NCBI GenBank assembly: GCA_946614405.1
Contig: CAMOGZ010000117.1
Coordinates: 1-5,016 of the forward strand
Length of the DNA: 5,016 bases
DNA from: an uncultured Eubacterium sp.
GTDB taxonomy: Bacteria; Bacillota; Clostridia; Peptostreptococcales; Anaerovoracaceae
Direction of reading: 5' to 3'
The notes below the pieces were generated by a model. That model searched no databases. It had not been told where the DNA came from and saw nothing but the letters and a program-made list of their open reading frames with translations. This document shows positions 1-5,016 of this stretch, piece by piece. Position 1 is the first letter of the stretch; every line of letters starts with the position of its first letter. The position numbers were made by a program, and so were the translations under genes.

Positions 1-663
1 CGCAAACTCGATATAATGCCCGTTATAGTTGTTGGTGATCGTGCAGTTCTTGATCACGATGTTCTGCCCGTGCATGAACATGAAGTTGGAATACCCGGAT
101 TTGTATGCCCCGAATTTTCCCTTCTTCGCATCCTTCGTCGGCTTTCCCGTGACGATATAGGTCCCGCCATTGACGGTAATGTCTTTGGCACGGTTGTAGC
201 CGCCCACCTTCTTCATGGCGCCCTTGTTGTACTTACTGTCCTTATAATAGGCGTTGATGAAGATCGGCTTACCCGGCGTTACCTGACGGATCGTCGCACC
301 CTTGGCATACACCGTGGTCTTATCATAAAGCATGATGGTGCAGTCCACGTAATAGGTCGCGTTCTTGGAGAACACGATGGTGGGCTTGATAGACGGGTTG
401 GTGCGGATCTTCTTATTGATCCGGTCGATAGCCGCCTTGTCCTTGCGCCCCGTCTTGTCGCCGCTCTGTGTTACCACGAACTTCACCTTATCGCCATTGG
501 TGGTCTGGACATATCCGTTGCCCTTCACCGTGGTGGTCTTTCCATATGCCGCCACGCAGAACACCACAAAGAACAGAAACAATACTGTTACTGCTCTCCG
601 AATCGGTCTTATTGTTCCTGCAGACATTCCCATACTGCCCGCAGCTCTTCCAGTCTTGATCAT
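1..663 (-). CDS. Secreted right-handed beta-helix protein, N-terminal part
   Basis: An open frame of 221 codons runs from the ATG at 663-661 to the left edge without a stop, so the C-terminus is missing. Residues 19-23 are basic (RPIRR) and are followed by a hydrophobic stretch at about 24-39 (AVTVLFLFFVVFCVAA). This is a signal peptide with likely cleavage near residues 39-41. The mature part is rich in Lys, Asn and Thr and has the short beta-strand/turn pattern of pectate-lyase-like parallel beta-helices: KDITVNGGTY at mid-length, then NFMFMHGQNIVIKNCTITNN near the visible end. The protein is probably exported and may bind or cleave a polysaccharide, but no catalytic residues are visible and the substrate is unknown. 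The start is chosen because AAGGGAAG (678-671) lies 7 nt upstream. An in-frame ATG at 681-679 lacks a good ribosome site. The gene diverges from the nuclease gene and has a ~300-nt structured leader. Confidence 0.82.
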   Translation of the reverse strand, partial: MIKTGRAAGSMGMSAGTIRPIRRAVTVLFLFFVVFCVAAYGKTTTVKGNGYVQTTNGDKVKFVVTQSGDKTGRKDKAAIDRINKKIRTNPSIKPTIVFSKNATYYVDCTIMLYDKTTVYAKGATIRQVTPGKPIFINAYYKDSKYNKGAMKKVGGYNRAKDITVNGGTYIVTGKPTKDAKKGKFGAYKSGYSNFMFMHGQNIVIKNCTITNNYNGHYIEFA

Positions 664-670
664 ACCAGTG

Positions 671-678
671 CTTCCCTT
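671..678 (-). promoter_or_regulatory. Ribosome binding site of the beta-helix gene
   Basis: AAGGGAAG on the minus strand lies 7 nt before the ATG at 663-661 and decides between this start and the in-frame ATG 18 nt upstream. It sits in the loop of a possible 6-bp stem formed by AUACCA (701-696) and UGGUAU (667-662). The second arm of that stem includes the first two bases of the start codon. The stem is short and its regulatory role is only a possibility. Confidence 0.6.
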
Positions 679-707
679 CATTGGTTCTTTTCAAGTGGTA
701 TCCGTCG

Positions 708-798
708 ATTCCCCTGAAATCAATCAATGAATCCCAAAGCACACCCCTGGTATTCCCCTGTTTACCGGTCTCTTCCCAATACGACCCTAATATTCCCC
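708..798 (-). repeat. Imperfect ~42-nt tandem repeat of phased G-tracts
   Basis: Read on the minus strand, unit A (798 to 759, 40 nt) and unit B (758 to 715, 44 nt) share the order GGGGAATA, three bases, GGG(G), seven or eight bases, GGGA, then a less conserved tail. A third, decayed copy begins GGGGAATC at 714. ATTCCCCT occurs exactly three times here on the plus strand (708-715, 752-759, 792-799). The G-tracts start at 798, 787, 777, 758, 747, 735 and 714, which are steps close to one or two helical turns. The repeat lies in the leader of the beta-helix gene, between the structured RNA candidate and the start codon. No reading frame is maintained across the units. Its function is unknown. 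Confidence 0.6.
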
Positions 799-970
799 TT
801 ACCGTGCGAGGGTTGTGATGCACTTACGCTCCGGCGCTGCCTCTTGGCCGGGCTCTGCACGACCCTTCGGTCCGTGCGCCGCACCGATGTATGGCCAGCG
901 CCTTGCCTTAGCTCGGACACCGCGCCATTCTTAGCAACGCAAAATGCCGCCAACCCGCGTTGGTTTACCA
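798..970 (-). ncRNA. Structured RNA candidate, HEARO/omega-RNA-like, upstream of beta-helix gene
   Basis: This GC-rich block stands out from its AT-rich surroundings and has no convincing coding frame. Read on the minus strand it folds as follows. An end hairpin CCAAC/GUUGG (963-950) has loop GCGG. An outer stem pairs GUG and CGAG (920-912) with CUCG and CAC (810-804). An inner helix pairs GGCGC (902-898) with GCGCC (837-833), continued by UGGCC (897-893) with GGCCA (849-845) across a 7-nt bulge. An apical hairpin runs from GCAC (877-874) to GUGC (860-857) with GACC/GGUC inside and loop GAAG. The arrangement, and phrases such as GUGUCCGAGCUAAGGC and GUCGUGCAGAGCCCG, remind me of the HEARO RNAs, the omega RNAs of IscB/IsrB. 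That family call is from memory and unverified. No IscB/IsrB gene is present here, so it could be an orphan copy or simply the structured leader of the beta-helix gene. Confidence 0.45.
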
Positions 971-977
971 TAATCAT

Positions 978-1005
978 AGCATATTATTACGTATTTGGGA
1001 AGCAA
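978..1005 (-). promoter_or_regulatory. Possible minus-strand promoter for structured RNA/beta-helix gene
   Basis: On the minus strand, TTGCTT (1005-1000) is followed after 16 bp by TATGCT (983-978). Transcription would start near 971, directly before the CCAAC/GUUGG hairpin of the structured RNA candidate, giving a leader of about 305 nt for the beta-helix gene. An overlapping TATGAT (978-973) is an alternative -10 but lacks a well-spaced -35. The match is moderate and the region is AT-rich, so chance matches are possible. Confidence 0.35.
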
Positions 1006-1035
1006 TTTTTCAGACTTGTACCTAACTGTTAATTA

Positions 1036-1064
1036 TTGACAGTAATTATTTTCCATGATATACT
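1036..1064 (+). promoter_or_regulatory. Near-consensus SigA promoter for nuclease-maf transcript
   Basis: TTGACA (1036-1041) is separated by 17 bp from TATACT (1059-1064). A TG at 1056-1057 makes it an extended -10. The predicted start is near 1071, ten bases before the first palindromic module. All three modules would therefore lie in a ~280-nt untranslated leader of the nuclease gene rather than upstream of the promoter. Confidence 0.75.
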
Positions 1065-1080
1065 ATCCCTACCCCTCCAG

Positions 1081-1135
1081 AGTGCGATTTGCCAATACCT
1101 TGGTGTTCAACACCATACTTTTATCGAATAACACC
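1081..1135. repeat. Palindromic module 1
   Basis: The central palindrome is TGGTGTTCAACACCA (1101-1115). The right outer site is AATAACACC (1127-1135). The left outer site is decayed: AGTGCGATT (1081-1089) matches the ideal GGTGTTATT at 6 of 9 positions. The module begins about ten bases after the predicted transcription start. Confidence 0.75.
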
Positions 1136-1164
1136 CATCTGCATGACCATATCCGCCTGTAGCT

Positions 1165-1219
1165 GGTGTTATACAAAAAAACAATGGTGCTAAACACCAT
1201 GATTTACGCAGATAACACC
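1165..1219. repeat. Palindromic module 2
   Basis: The outer arms GGTGTTAT (1165-1172) and ATAACACC (1212-1219) are perfect inverted repeats. The centre is ATGGTG-CTAAA-CACCAT (1184-1200), with one change (GGTGCT for GGTGTT) from the other centres. That change falls in the loop if the module folds as RNA. The left interior segment is an A-run (1174-1180) facing TTT on the right side. Confidence 0.8.
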
Positions 1220-1248
1220 CGATTCCCCTCCGATTACGATCAATTTAT

Positions 1249-1303
1249 GGTGTTATCTGTAATAATCGTGGTGTTAAACACCAGCATTTCCGCCAATCAC
1301 ACC
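1249..1303. repeat. Palindromic module 3
   Basis: The central palindrome is TGGTGTTAAACACCA (1269-1283). The outer arms are TGGTGTTAT (1248-1256) and ATCACACCA (1296-1304), which pair with one mismatch. The module ends about 30 bp before the ribosome site of the nuclease gene. Confidence 0.8.
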
Positions 1304-1334
1304 ACAGCATAAAAACACGCTTTTTGACAGTCGG

Positions 1335-1340
1335 AAAGGA
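1335..1340 (+). promoter_or_regulatory. Ribosome binding site deciding the nuclease start
   Basis: AAAGGA lies 9 nt before the ATG at 1350 but only 3 nt before the in-frame TTG at 1344, so the ATG is preferred. The ATG at 1340 is in another frame. Confidence 0.6.
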
Positions 1341-1349
1341 TGCTTGAAC

Positions 1350-2192
1350 ATGGATACCACTTATCTGCTAAAACTGGAACTGACGCGCATTCAGAGCCTC
1401 TTGCAAATGATGCCGATTGTCCAAAAACCGGAAGGTCATCTGGAGCCGCGCGGCAAAAGAAACAATCCAAACTATCGGATCGTCCAATATGTTGACGGGC
1501 AGCGATGCACCCGTAATATTGGTAACAATCACTCTCCGGAATTTCGCAATTATGTAAGGGATCTATTTCTTTTCACTCGCCGTCGTATTCTGGAGAAAGA
1601 CGAAAAACTATTGAAGAATCTGTTAGATAAATTCCATCCCTATGACATTCAAAGTATGATCACTGATATGCCCAAGCCCGTCAGGAAGCTATACAAATGG
1701 GGCTTTGTGGATGAGAGATATGAGGAGCTCAAGCGCTGGGCCGCGGAGCCCGTGCCCTCCAATACTGCTGAATTTGATGAAAATGCCACCCATGCTGCAG
1801 ACGGGACTTTGGTCCGCTCCAAGGGAGAGGCCATAATCTATGACTTGCTGCAGATGTTGGGCATCCCCTTCCGCTACGACAAAGCCTTCACGGTCATCGA
1901 CGACTTTGGCAATGAGAAGATCATCTACCCGGACTTTCAGATCAAATGCCGTGACGGTAGTATCGTTATCATCGAGCACTTGGGCGGGCTGGAGAAGGTA
2001 AACTACTGCAATCGTCTTGCCAGTAATCTACGGTACTATCTCCGCAAGAAGTATGTCATCGGCAAGAATCTCTTTATCACCAGCGACAATGAGGGTCACG
2101 GCACTGAGACAGATTACATCATGGACACACTGTACATCGTGGAACAGCGGTTTTGGTATGGGGTCATTGACAATTCTGAGGTCCTGGGGTAA
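1350..2192 (+). CDS. PD-(D/E)XK-like nuclease family protein, role unknown
   Basis: The product is 280 residues. The C-terminal half has the order of a PD-(D/E)XK nuclease fold. It starts with R156-S-K-G-E160 before the helix AIIYDLLQMLGIPF. Then come a beta-hairpin, YPDF with the metal-ligand candidate D195, and strand IVIIEHLGG with E209. A basic helical segment (RLASNLRYYLRKKY) and a final strand GKNLFITSDNEG follow. The canonical third-motif lysine is replaced (E-H-L), as I recall for related clostridial proteins with WEHLG. The N-terminal ~150 residues are helical and charged, contain RNNPNYRIVQYVDGQ, and may bind DNA or RNA. There is no signal peptide or membrane segment, so it should act in the cytoplasm. 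It follows a strong promoter and the 84-bp palindrome array, and maf lies 22 nt downstream. Its first half is visibly more AT-rich than maf, which may indicate acquisition. No methyltransferase or other partner gene is adjacent, so a restriction role is not supported. Confidence 0.75.
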   Translation: MDTTYLLKLELTRIQSLLQMMPIVQKPEGHLEPRGKRNNPNYRIVQYVDGQRCTRNIGNNHSPEFRNYVRDLFLFTRRRILEKDEKLLKNLLDKFHPYDIQSMITDMPKPVRKLYKWGFVDERYEELKRWAAEPVPSNTAEFDENATHAADGTLVRSKGEAIIYDLLQMLGIPFRYDKAFTVIDDFGNEKIIYPDFQIKCRDGSIVIIEHLGGLEKVNYCNRLASNLRYYLRKKYVIGKNLFITSDNEGHGTETDYIMDTLYIVEQRFWYGVIDNSEVLG

Positions 2193-2214
2193 TCTTTTGG
2201 GGAGGAGGACAGCT

Positions 2215-2796
2215 ATGAACAAAGACCAACTGATCCTGGCGTCTCAATCGCCAAGGAGAATCGAAATACTGCAGGCTCATGGCCACGACCCGGTGGTGCT
2301 TCCGGTGGATGTGGATGAGACTTTGCCGGAGGGGATCGCCGTGGAAGATGCGGTGATGTACCTTTCCCTGAAGAAGGCCCTGGCCTGTGAGGCGGCGCAT
2401 CCCGAGCATGCAGGCAAGATCATACTCGCTGCAGACACCATGGTATATAAGGATGAGATCATGGGGAAGCCTGCAAATGTGGAGGAGGCCCGGCACATGA
2501 TCACCGCCATCCGCGGGACTGTGCATCAGGTCCTTACTGGTGTGACCATACTGGTGGCCGGAGAAACTAAGCGCAGGAGTTTTGTGGATATTACGGATGT
2601 CCACTGCCGGTCCTACACCGGCCAGGAGCTGGAGCTTTACATCCGCACGCCGGAGCCCTACGACAAAGCCGGCGGCTATGCCATTCAGGGAACCTTCGGC
2701 CAGTACATCGACCACATCGAGGGCGACTATGAGAACGTGGTGGGACTGCCCTACCCCCGTCTGAGAAAGGAACTGGACCGGATGATGGCCCTGTAA
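2215..2796 (+). CDS. maf: Maf family nucleotide pyrophosphatase (dTTP/UTP type)
   Basis: The product is 193 residues, the normal size for the family. Maf proteins hydrolyse non-canonical or excess nucleoside triphosphates to the monophosphate and pyrophosphate in the cytoplasm. This limits misincorporation and has been linked to septum control in Bacillus. All family signatures are present in order: LASQSPRR (8-15), AADT with D74, GKP (84-86), VLTGVTI, EPYDKAGGYAIQG (147-159) and ENVVGLP (173-179). The intact DKAGGYAIQG block fits the YhdE/Maf dTTP/UTP clade rather than the YceF clade. The ATG is preceded by GGAGGAGG (2201-2208) at 6 nt. It follows the nuclease gene by 22 nt with no terminator between, so it is probably read from the promoter at 1036. 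The transcript ends at a strong hairpin just downstream. No defects are visible. Confidence 0.97.
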   Translation: MNKDQLILASQSPRRIEILQAHGHDPVVLPVDVDETLPEGIAVEDAVMYLSLKKALACEAAHPEHAGKIILAADTMVYKDEIMGKPANVEEARHMITAIRGTVHQVLTGVTILVAGETKRRSFVDITDVHCRSYTGQELELYIRTPEPYDKAGGYAIQGTFGQYIDHIEGDYENVVGLPYPRLRKELDRMMAL

Positions 2797-2806
2797 ATAG
2801 GTAAAC

Positions 2807-2843
2807 AATACAGTGCGCAGGCCCGCGCACTGTATTTTATTTC
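2807..2843 (+). terminator. Intrinsic terminator after maf
   Basis: A perfect 12-bp stem (AATACAGTGCGC, 2807-2818, with GCGCACTGTATT, 2825-2836) has a 6-nt loop and is followed by a T-rich tract (TTATTT). It starts 10 nt after the maf stop and separates the nuclease-maf unit from the next promoter. Confidence 0.92.
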
Positions 2844-2856
2844 CATCGTTTATACA

Positions 2857-2886
2857 TTGCAATGGCACGGCAAAGCATGTTATAAT
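2857..2886 (+). promoter_or_regulatory. Extended -10 SigA promoter for the sulfatase gene
   Basis: TTGCAA (2857-2862) is separated by 18 bp from a perfect TATAAT (2881-2886), with TG at 2878-2879 (extended -10). The predicted start near 2893 gives a leader of about 72 nt. That leader contains a G-run (2919-2924) but no clear attenuator. Confidence 0.77.
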
Positions 2887-2964
2887 AACATCAAATGGTT
2901 GAAAAAACGGCATCTCAGGGGGGATACGCCGATACAGAAAATTCAAAAGGCAGAAAGGGAACCT

Positions 2965-5016
2965 ATGGAAAACAAGAAACCATCACTAATCAGATCCTAC
3001 ATACTGAAGGTCATCCTGGCCCTCATCCTTGTGGCCACTTTGGTCTTCATCTTCCAGCAGAAAGACAGTTTCCTCCGCTACCGTTCCTTCATGAACGATG
3101 TGAAAGTTAATTACATGAGCAAGGACGACTGCAAGCTTCTGATGAATCATCCGGAGCAGGCCACCACCGACGAGCTGCGGTACCACGGCCTCTTTGTGAC
3201 GGAGAAGAAGGTCTCCATGAAGGGCAACGTGAAAATCATCCAGACCTTCCACGCTCAGGACGACCGCATCGACCAGATCCGCCTGTTCTTCAACAACCCG
3301 GGCAGCTACACCTCCTCGGGAACCATCTATGTCACGCTGAAGGACGCCGGCGGGAACGTCCTGTCCGAGACCGAGCTGGAGAGCAGCATGATCGCACACA
3401 ACAGCATCACCAGCTTCTCCTTCACCGGTAGTTCCGAGGAACTGAACATCAATCACATTATCAGTAAAGTAAACAATAACAAGAACCGCACCGGCCTGCC
3501 CGTCAATCGCGGCGCGGAGTACACCATCACTGTGGAATCCAAGGGCATCGACTCCAAGTCCCCCTTCGACATCTACCTGATGACGGAACCCGCCCAGGAC
3601 AAGAACACCCTCACCGTCAATGGCGATGAGATGGCCGGCGAGCATCTTTATGCCACCATCGGCTACCGCCACTTCACCTACACTGTATTCACGATCTTCA
3701 TCGTGCTGATCGGTCTGGGGATCATCTTCATCCTGCTGCCCTGGGACAAGATCGAAGAGATCATCAACAGACGCCGCAACAAGAAGCATATGGACGAGGC
3801 CCACGTGCAGCGGTTCTTCCTGCGGATCATGTTCTTCCTGACTCCGCTGGTATGCTTCTACATCCTGGCGAAGATCTCGTCCCTGACCACGCCGGAGACT
3901 CTGGTTCTGCTGTTCTCCCTGCGAGGCGCGCTGAACCTTCTGATCATCGGCTTCATCTGGTGGGTGATCTACACCATATGCAACCGCACCAAGGCCACCA
4001 TCGCCATCACGACATTCATCTTCTTCGTGTTTGGCTTTGTGAATTATGTGCTCCTGGTGTTCCGGGACTCCCCGCTGATCTTCACGGACATCGTGAACTG
4101 GCGCACGGCGGCACAAGTCGCGGGGAATTACACTTTGACCTTCAACAAAGCCTCACTCTGGGCGATCATGCTGGCAGCGATCTGGATCTGCGTAGCCCTG
4201 AGTCTTCGCGGGAACAAAGGCTTGAGCTGGAAGAAGCGCATCGCCGTTCTGCTCATTGCCTGCGGATGGGGATGGCTCTTCAACTATGAGATCTTCCAGA
4301 GCGACCTGCTGGAGCGGAATCAGATCCGTCTTTCCAGCTTCCGGCCCAAGGCCAACTACAAGAAGAACGGATATACTTTGTCCTTCTTCATCTCCATCGG
4401 CATGTCCATCGTGGAGAAGCCTAAGGACTACTCCGTGGAGCATGTCCAGGAGCTGATCGAAGGCTACGAGTCTGACGAGGCCACCATCGCCGAGAAGCCC
4501 ACCAAGAAGACGCCGAACATCATCGGTATCATGAACGAGGCGTACTCCGAGCTGCGGCTGATCAACGATTTCAAGACCAACAAGGACTACATGCCCTTCT
4601 ATAACAGCCTGAAGGAGAACACCGTCAAGGGCACCATGCACATGTCCATCTTCGGCGGCAATACGGCCAGCTCCGAGTTCGAGTTCCTCACCGGGAACAG
4701 TATGGAGTTCCTGCCGTTCCACTGTGTGCCTTACACCAATATGCTGAAAACGGAGACCCCATCCCTTGCCTGGTCCCTGGCCGCAAGGGGGTACGGCGGG
4801 AATATCGCATTCCATCCGGGCATGGCAGACTCCTACAACCGGAACAATGCTTACCCGTTACTGGGATTCGATACCCACATTTCCTATGAGGACCTGGACA
4901 ATCCGGAAATGGTGCGGGCCTACGTTTCCGACAAGACCGACTATCAGGAGATCATTTCTCAGTATGAGAAATACAAGGACAGCAACCAGTCCAATCCGTT
5001 CTATCTCTTCAACGTG
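2965..5016 (+). CDS. LTA synthase-like membrane phosphoglycerol transferase, C-terminus cut by window
   Basis: The visible 684 residues lack a stop. AAAGGGA (2954-2960) precedes the ATG. Residues about 11-30 form a first membrane segment. Residues about 31-232 form a Thr/Asn-rich, probably beta-sandwich extracytoplasmic domain. Further membrane segments lie near 237-258, 284-303, 315-340, 345-364, 398-415 and 423-440. The extracellular sulfatase-fold domain of the LtaS/MdoB family begins near 515. PNIIGIMNEAYSEL carries the metal-ligand candidate E525, and FGGNTASSEFEFLTG carries T567, which aligns with the catalytic threonine of LtaS that accepts phosphoglycerol. The frame ends at PFYLFNV, just before the expected histidine motif. 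FRDSPLIFTDI (366-376) matches the FR-x-x-P loop of the family. The protein probably transfers glycerol phosphate from phosphatidylglycerol to a cell-surface glycolipid or polymer. The ~200-residue domain between the first two membrane segments is not part of classical LtaS. Confidence 0.9.
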   Translation, partial: MENKKPSLIRSYILKVILALILVATLVFIFQQKDSFLRYRSFMNDVKVNYMSKDDCKLLMNHPEQATTDELRYHGLFVTEKKVSMKGNVKIIQTFHAQDDRIDQIRLFFNNPGSYTSSGTIYVTLKDAGGNVLSETELESSMIAHNSITSFSFTGSSEELNINHIISKVNNNKNRTGLPVNRGAEYTITVESKGIDSKSPFDIYLMTEPAQDKNTLTVNGDEMAGEHLYATIGYRHFTYTVFTIFIVLIGLGIIFILLPWDKIEEIINRRRNKKHMDEAHVQRFFLRIMFFLTPLVCFYILAKISSLTTPETLVLLFSLRGALNLLIIGFIWWVIYTICNRTKATIAITTFIFFVFGFVNYVLLVFRDSPLIFTDIVNWRTAAQVAGNYTLTFNKASLWAIMLAAIWICVALSLRGNKGLSWKKRIAVLLIACGWGWLFNYEIFQSDLLERNQIRLSSFRPKANYKKNGYTLSFFISIGMSIVEKPKDYSVEHVQELIEGYESDEATIAEKPTKKTPNIIGIMNEAYSELRLINDFKTNKDYMPFYNSLKENTVKGTMHMSIFGGNTASSEFEFLTGNSMEFLPFHCVPYTNMLKTETPSLAWSLAARGYGGNIAFHPGMADSYNRNNAYPLLGFDTHISYEDLDNPEMVRAYVSDKTDYQEIISQYEKYKDSNQSNPFYLFNV

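Larger units (their letters stand above)
1081..1303. repeat. 84-bp-period array of three palindromic GGTGTT/AACACC modules
   Basis: Three 55-bp modules are separated by 29-bp spacers. Each module has an outer GGTGTT-like half-site, 15 bp to a second half-site, a 15-bp central palindrome of the form TGGTGTT-N-AACACCA, and a mirrored outer AACACC-like half-site. Central positions are 1108, 1192 and 1276, exactly 84 bp apart. Outer left half-sites start at 1081, 1165 and 1249, and outer right half-sites at 1130, 1214 and 1298. Same-direction half-sites in a module are always 21 bp apart. Spacer sequences differ, so only the half-sites and their spacing are conserved, the signature of selected binding sites or stems. 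The array lies between the plus-strand promoter and the nuclease start. It could be an operator array, recognition sites of the nuclease, or a series of RNA hairpins. Confidence 0.88.

Noticed and set aside
16..717. Plus-strand open frame of 233 codons opposite the beta-helix gene
   Set aside because: It is antisense to a minus-strand gene with a signal peptide and a beta-helix pattern. Its own protein is His/Leu/Arg-rich with no ribosome site or family features.
727..1032. Plus- and minus-strand short open frames across the GC-rich block (also 762-977 minus)
   Set aside because: Their Cys/Arg/Ser-rich composition, the lack of ribosome sites and the strong RNA base pairing in the same bases favour a noncoding structured RNA.
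1081..1303. CRISPR array
   Set aside because: Only the half-sites recur. The internal palindromes are 15 bp, three copies exist, and the elements are mirrored rather than direct repeats with uniform unique spacers. No cas genes are present.
1081..1303. Integron attC sites
   Set aside because: The half-sites GGTGTT/AACACC do not give the GTTRRRY/RYYYAAC core sites, and no cassette gene order or integrase is present.
1310..1325. A-run/T-run hairpin before the nuclease gene as a terminator
   Set aside because: The stem is only about five A-T pairs with no GC part, too weak for an intrinsic terminator.
1324..1329. TTGACA as a -35 box directly before the nuclease gene
   Set aside because: A -10 at the proper spacing would fall on the ATG at 1350, and no TATAAT-like sequence is there. 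The promoter at 1036-1064 is far better.
1344..1349. TTG start two codons upstream of the nuclease ATG
   Set aside because: The AAAGGA site is only 3 nt from it, whereas the ATG at 1350 has a 9-nt spacing.
2164..2946. Minus-strand open frame of 260 codons opposite maf
   Set aside because: It runs antisense through the complete Maf gene and the terminator and has no ribosome site or recognisable family.
2895..3110. Small upstream open frame in the sulfatase leader
   Set aside because: No ribosome site precedes its ATG, and most of it overlaps the sulfatase coding region in another frame.
2986..4116. Minus-strand open frame of 376 codons
   Set aside because: It is the antisense shadow of the sulfatase gene. 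It is rich in Asp, His, Gln and Val as expected from a complemented GC-rich gene, and has no domain pattern.

Overview
The window looks like chromosomal DNA from a low-GC-lineage Firmicute, most likely a gut clostridium of the Lachnospiraceae/Oscillospiraceae kind. The base composition is near 50% GC in genes. The signals pointing there are strong AGGAGG-type ribosome sites, consensus SigA promoters (two of them with extended -10 elements), a lipoteichoic-acid-synthase-type sulfatase and a clostridial-style secreted beta-helix protein. The assignment rests on protein style only.

Layout. (1) Positions 1-663, minus strand: the N-terminal 221 residues of a secreted right-handed beta-helix protein, running off the left edge. 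(2) Positions 664-1349: an unusually long, information-rich intergenic region between divergent genes. Its left half (about 708-970), read on the minus strand, is the leader of the beta-helix gene. It holds a compact GC-rich structured RNA candidate (about 798-970), resembling from memory the HEARO/IscB-type omega RNAs, followed by an imperfect ~42-nt tandem repeat of phased G-tracts (708-798). Its right half has a near-consensus plus-strand promoter (1036-1064). This is followed by three palindromic modules (1081-1135, 1165-1219, 1249-1303) repeating at exactly 84 bp and built from GGTGTT/AACACC half-sites. (3) Positions 1350-2192: a PD-(D/E)XK-like nuclease of unknown role. (4) Positions 2215-2796: maf, a nucleotide pyrophosphatase, 22 nt downstream and probably co-transcribed, closed by a strong intrinsic terminator (2807-2843). 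(5) Positions 2857-5016: a separate promoter driving a membrane phosphoglycerol transferase/LTA-synthase-like protein, cut off by the right edge just before its C-terminal metal-binding motifs.

How the parts relate. Maf and the sulfatase are ordinary housekeeping and envelope functions. The candidate undescribed system is the 84-bp-period palindrome array between a strong promoter and the nuclease gene. Its half-sites are spaced by 21 bp and 84 bp (2 and 8 helical turns), which suggests cooperative protein binding and possibly autoregulation by, or targeting by, the nuclease. As transcribed RNA it could also switch between alternative stems. The second candidate is the orphan structured RNA upstream of the beta-helix gene, with no RNA-guided nuclease gene next to it in this window. 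Both interpretations are inferences. The repeat geometry and base pairing are directly visible in the sequence.
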